From positions 62,001-126,000 of the forward strand of contig CAVOZC010000018.1 of NCBI GenBank assembly GCA_963700865.1: a stretch of 64,000 nt of DNA, written 5' to 3'. Both the position numbers and the translations under genes were made by a program. This document shows, piece after piece, positions 63,712-64,000 of this stretch. The notes beneath the pieces were generated by a model, which had not been told where the DNA came from, ran no database searches, and saw only the letters and a program-made list of their open reading frames with translations. This DNA is from CAVOGJ01 sp963700865. GTDB taxonomy: Bacteria; Planctomycetota; Planctomycetia; Pirellulales; Pirellulaceae. Numbering within the stretch: position 1 is the first letter of the stretch; each line of letters opens with the position of its first letter.

Positions 63712-64000
63712 ATGAAGTCCACGTTGAGATACGCAGCCTTGATGTTCGCCATCGGGCTCTTCAGCGCCTCGATCTCGTTCGCACAATGGGCGAGCGGTCC
63801 AGGATCGGTCACGGGCCTCACAACTCACTGCGGCCCTGGAGGTTGTGGCCCGGCTGCCGGCACGATGTACGGCAATTACCCGTCCACGGGCTACGACGCG
63901 ACTTTCGGCGGCCCTTCCCGTGGAAACGGCGTCGGCGGCAACTATGGCGGCTACGCCGCCAGCGCACAGCCATACGCAATTTCGCCCTCTGACAGCCAGC
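63712..64000 (+). CDS. Secreted Gly/Tyr-rich protein, cut by the right edge
   Basis: A signal peptide (STLRYAALMFAIGLFSASIS then FAQ|W) is followed by a Gly, Ser, Asn and Tyr-rich body (HCGPGGCGPAAGTMYGNY, GGPSRGNGVGGNYGGYAAS). No stop occurs before the window end, so at least 96 residues are encoded. AGGAG at 63700-63704 stands seven bases before ATG 63712. The style resembles the secreted protein at 57843-58376, with a C-G-P pattern and low complexity. The function is unknown. Confidence 0.75.
   Translation, partial: MKSTLRYAALMFAIGLFSASISFAQWASGPGSVTGLTTHCGPGGCGPAAGTMYGNYPSTGYDATFGGPSRGNGVGGNYGGYAASAQPYAISPSDSQ

Overview
The window looks like chromosomal DNA of a planctomycete, probably of the Pirellulales group. 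This is inferred from gene content and not from any database search. The signs are a GC-rich sequence (by eye about 60%) and a secretome with PEP-CTERM tails (8422-9142, 49037-50412). One of those proteins also has dockerin-like calcium loops. There are two DUF1570-like metalloproteases, a MoxR/DUF58/BatA/VWA gene block, a GTG-started membrane protein with the NPYRAP N-terminus common in this phylum, a NagB/PIG-L fusion, and a bacterial DNA topoisomerase VI. No rRNA, tRNA, CRISPR array, prophage or transposase was found.

Layout. 1-6.6 kb: glnE (its ATG is cut by one base at the left edge), the NagB-PIG-L fusion, a PII protein, a 2Fe-2S ferredoxin and a small conserved-looking protein. 6.6-8.1 kb: thyA and folA, separated by a long inverted repeat. 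8.4-9.2 kb: a PEP-CTERM protein ending at a clear bidirectional terminator. 9.2-16 kb, minus strand: MoxR ATPase, DUF58, BatA-like and VWA/glutamine-amidotransferase-like genes. Facing away from them is a toroid-DUF4159 gene (16.2-18.5 kb). 18.6-31 kb: a HEAT protein, lipoate ligase, a lysine-repeat histone-like protein, a DEAD-box helicase, a solute-binding lipoprotein, a metalloprotease, glyA, a response regulator, a TPR protein, DUF2752 and an alpha/beta hydrolase. 31-44 kb: DUF2617, a small ORF coupled to an endonuclease III-like gene, a DUF1570-LRR protein, a sugar isomerase, PepF, NRDE, an aminotransferase, inositol-phosphate synthase and a HEAT protein. 44-58 kb: AsmA-like, MBL hydrolase, dockerin/PEP-CTERM, two small membrane proteins, a flavin monooxygenase, a protein with RNA polymerase alpha-CTD-like repeats, a glycosyltransferase, PepT and a PolB-type exonuclease. 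58-64 kb: a secreted protein, topoisomerase VI subunits B and A, a glycine-zipper protein and a secreted protein cut by the right edge.

Many genes are split by one-base frame changes even though both halves match one protein family end to end. About 25 of these lie between 7.3 and 16.8 kb, and about nine lie in the other 54 kb. Repairing single bases restores textbook proteins; thymidylate synthase, for example, becomes 264 residues with its catalytic Cys146. I therefore treat these as single genes with probable sequence errors and list each as one feature.

The strongest lead for something new is the topoisomerase VI pair. Subunit B seems to carry a second H2TH-like repeat inserted before the end of its transducer region, and both subunits have lysine/arginine-rich N-terminal tails. 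Next come the double alpha-CTD-like protein, the KKxTK-repeat protein and the thyA-folA inverted repeat.
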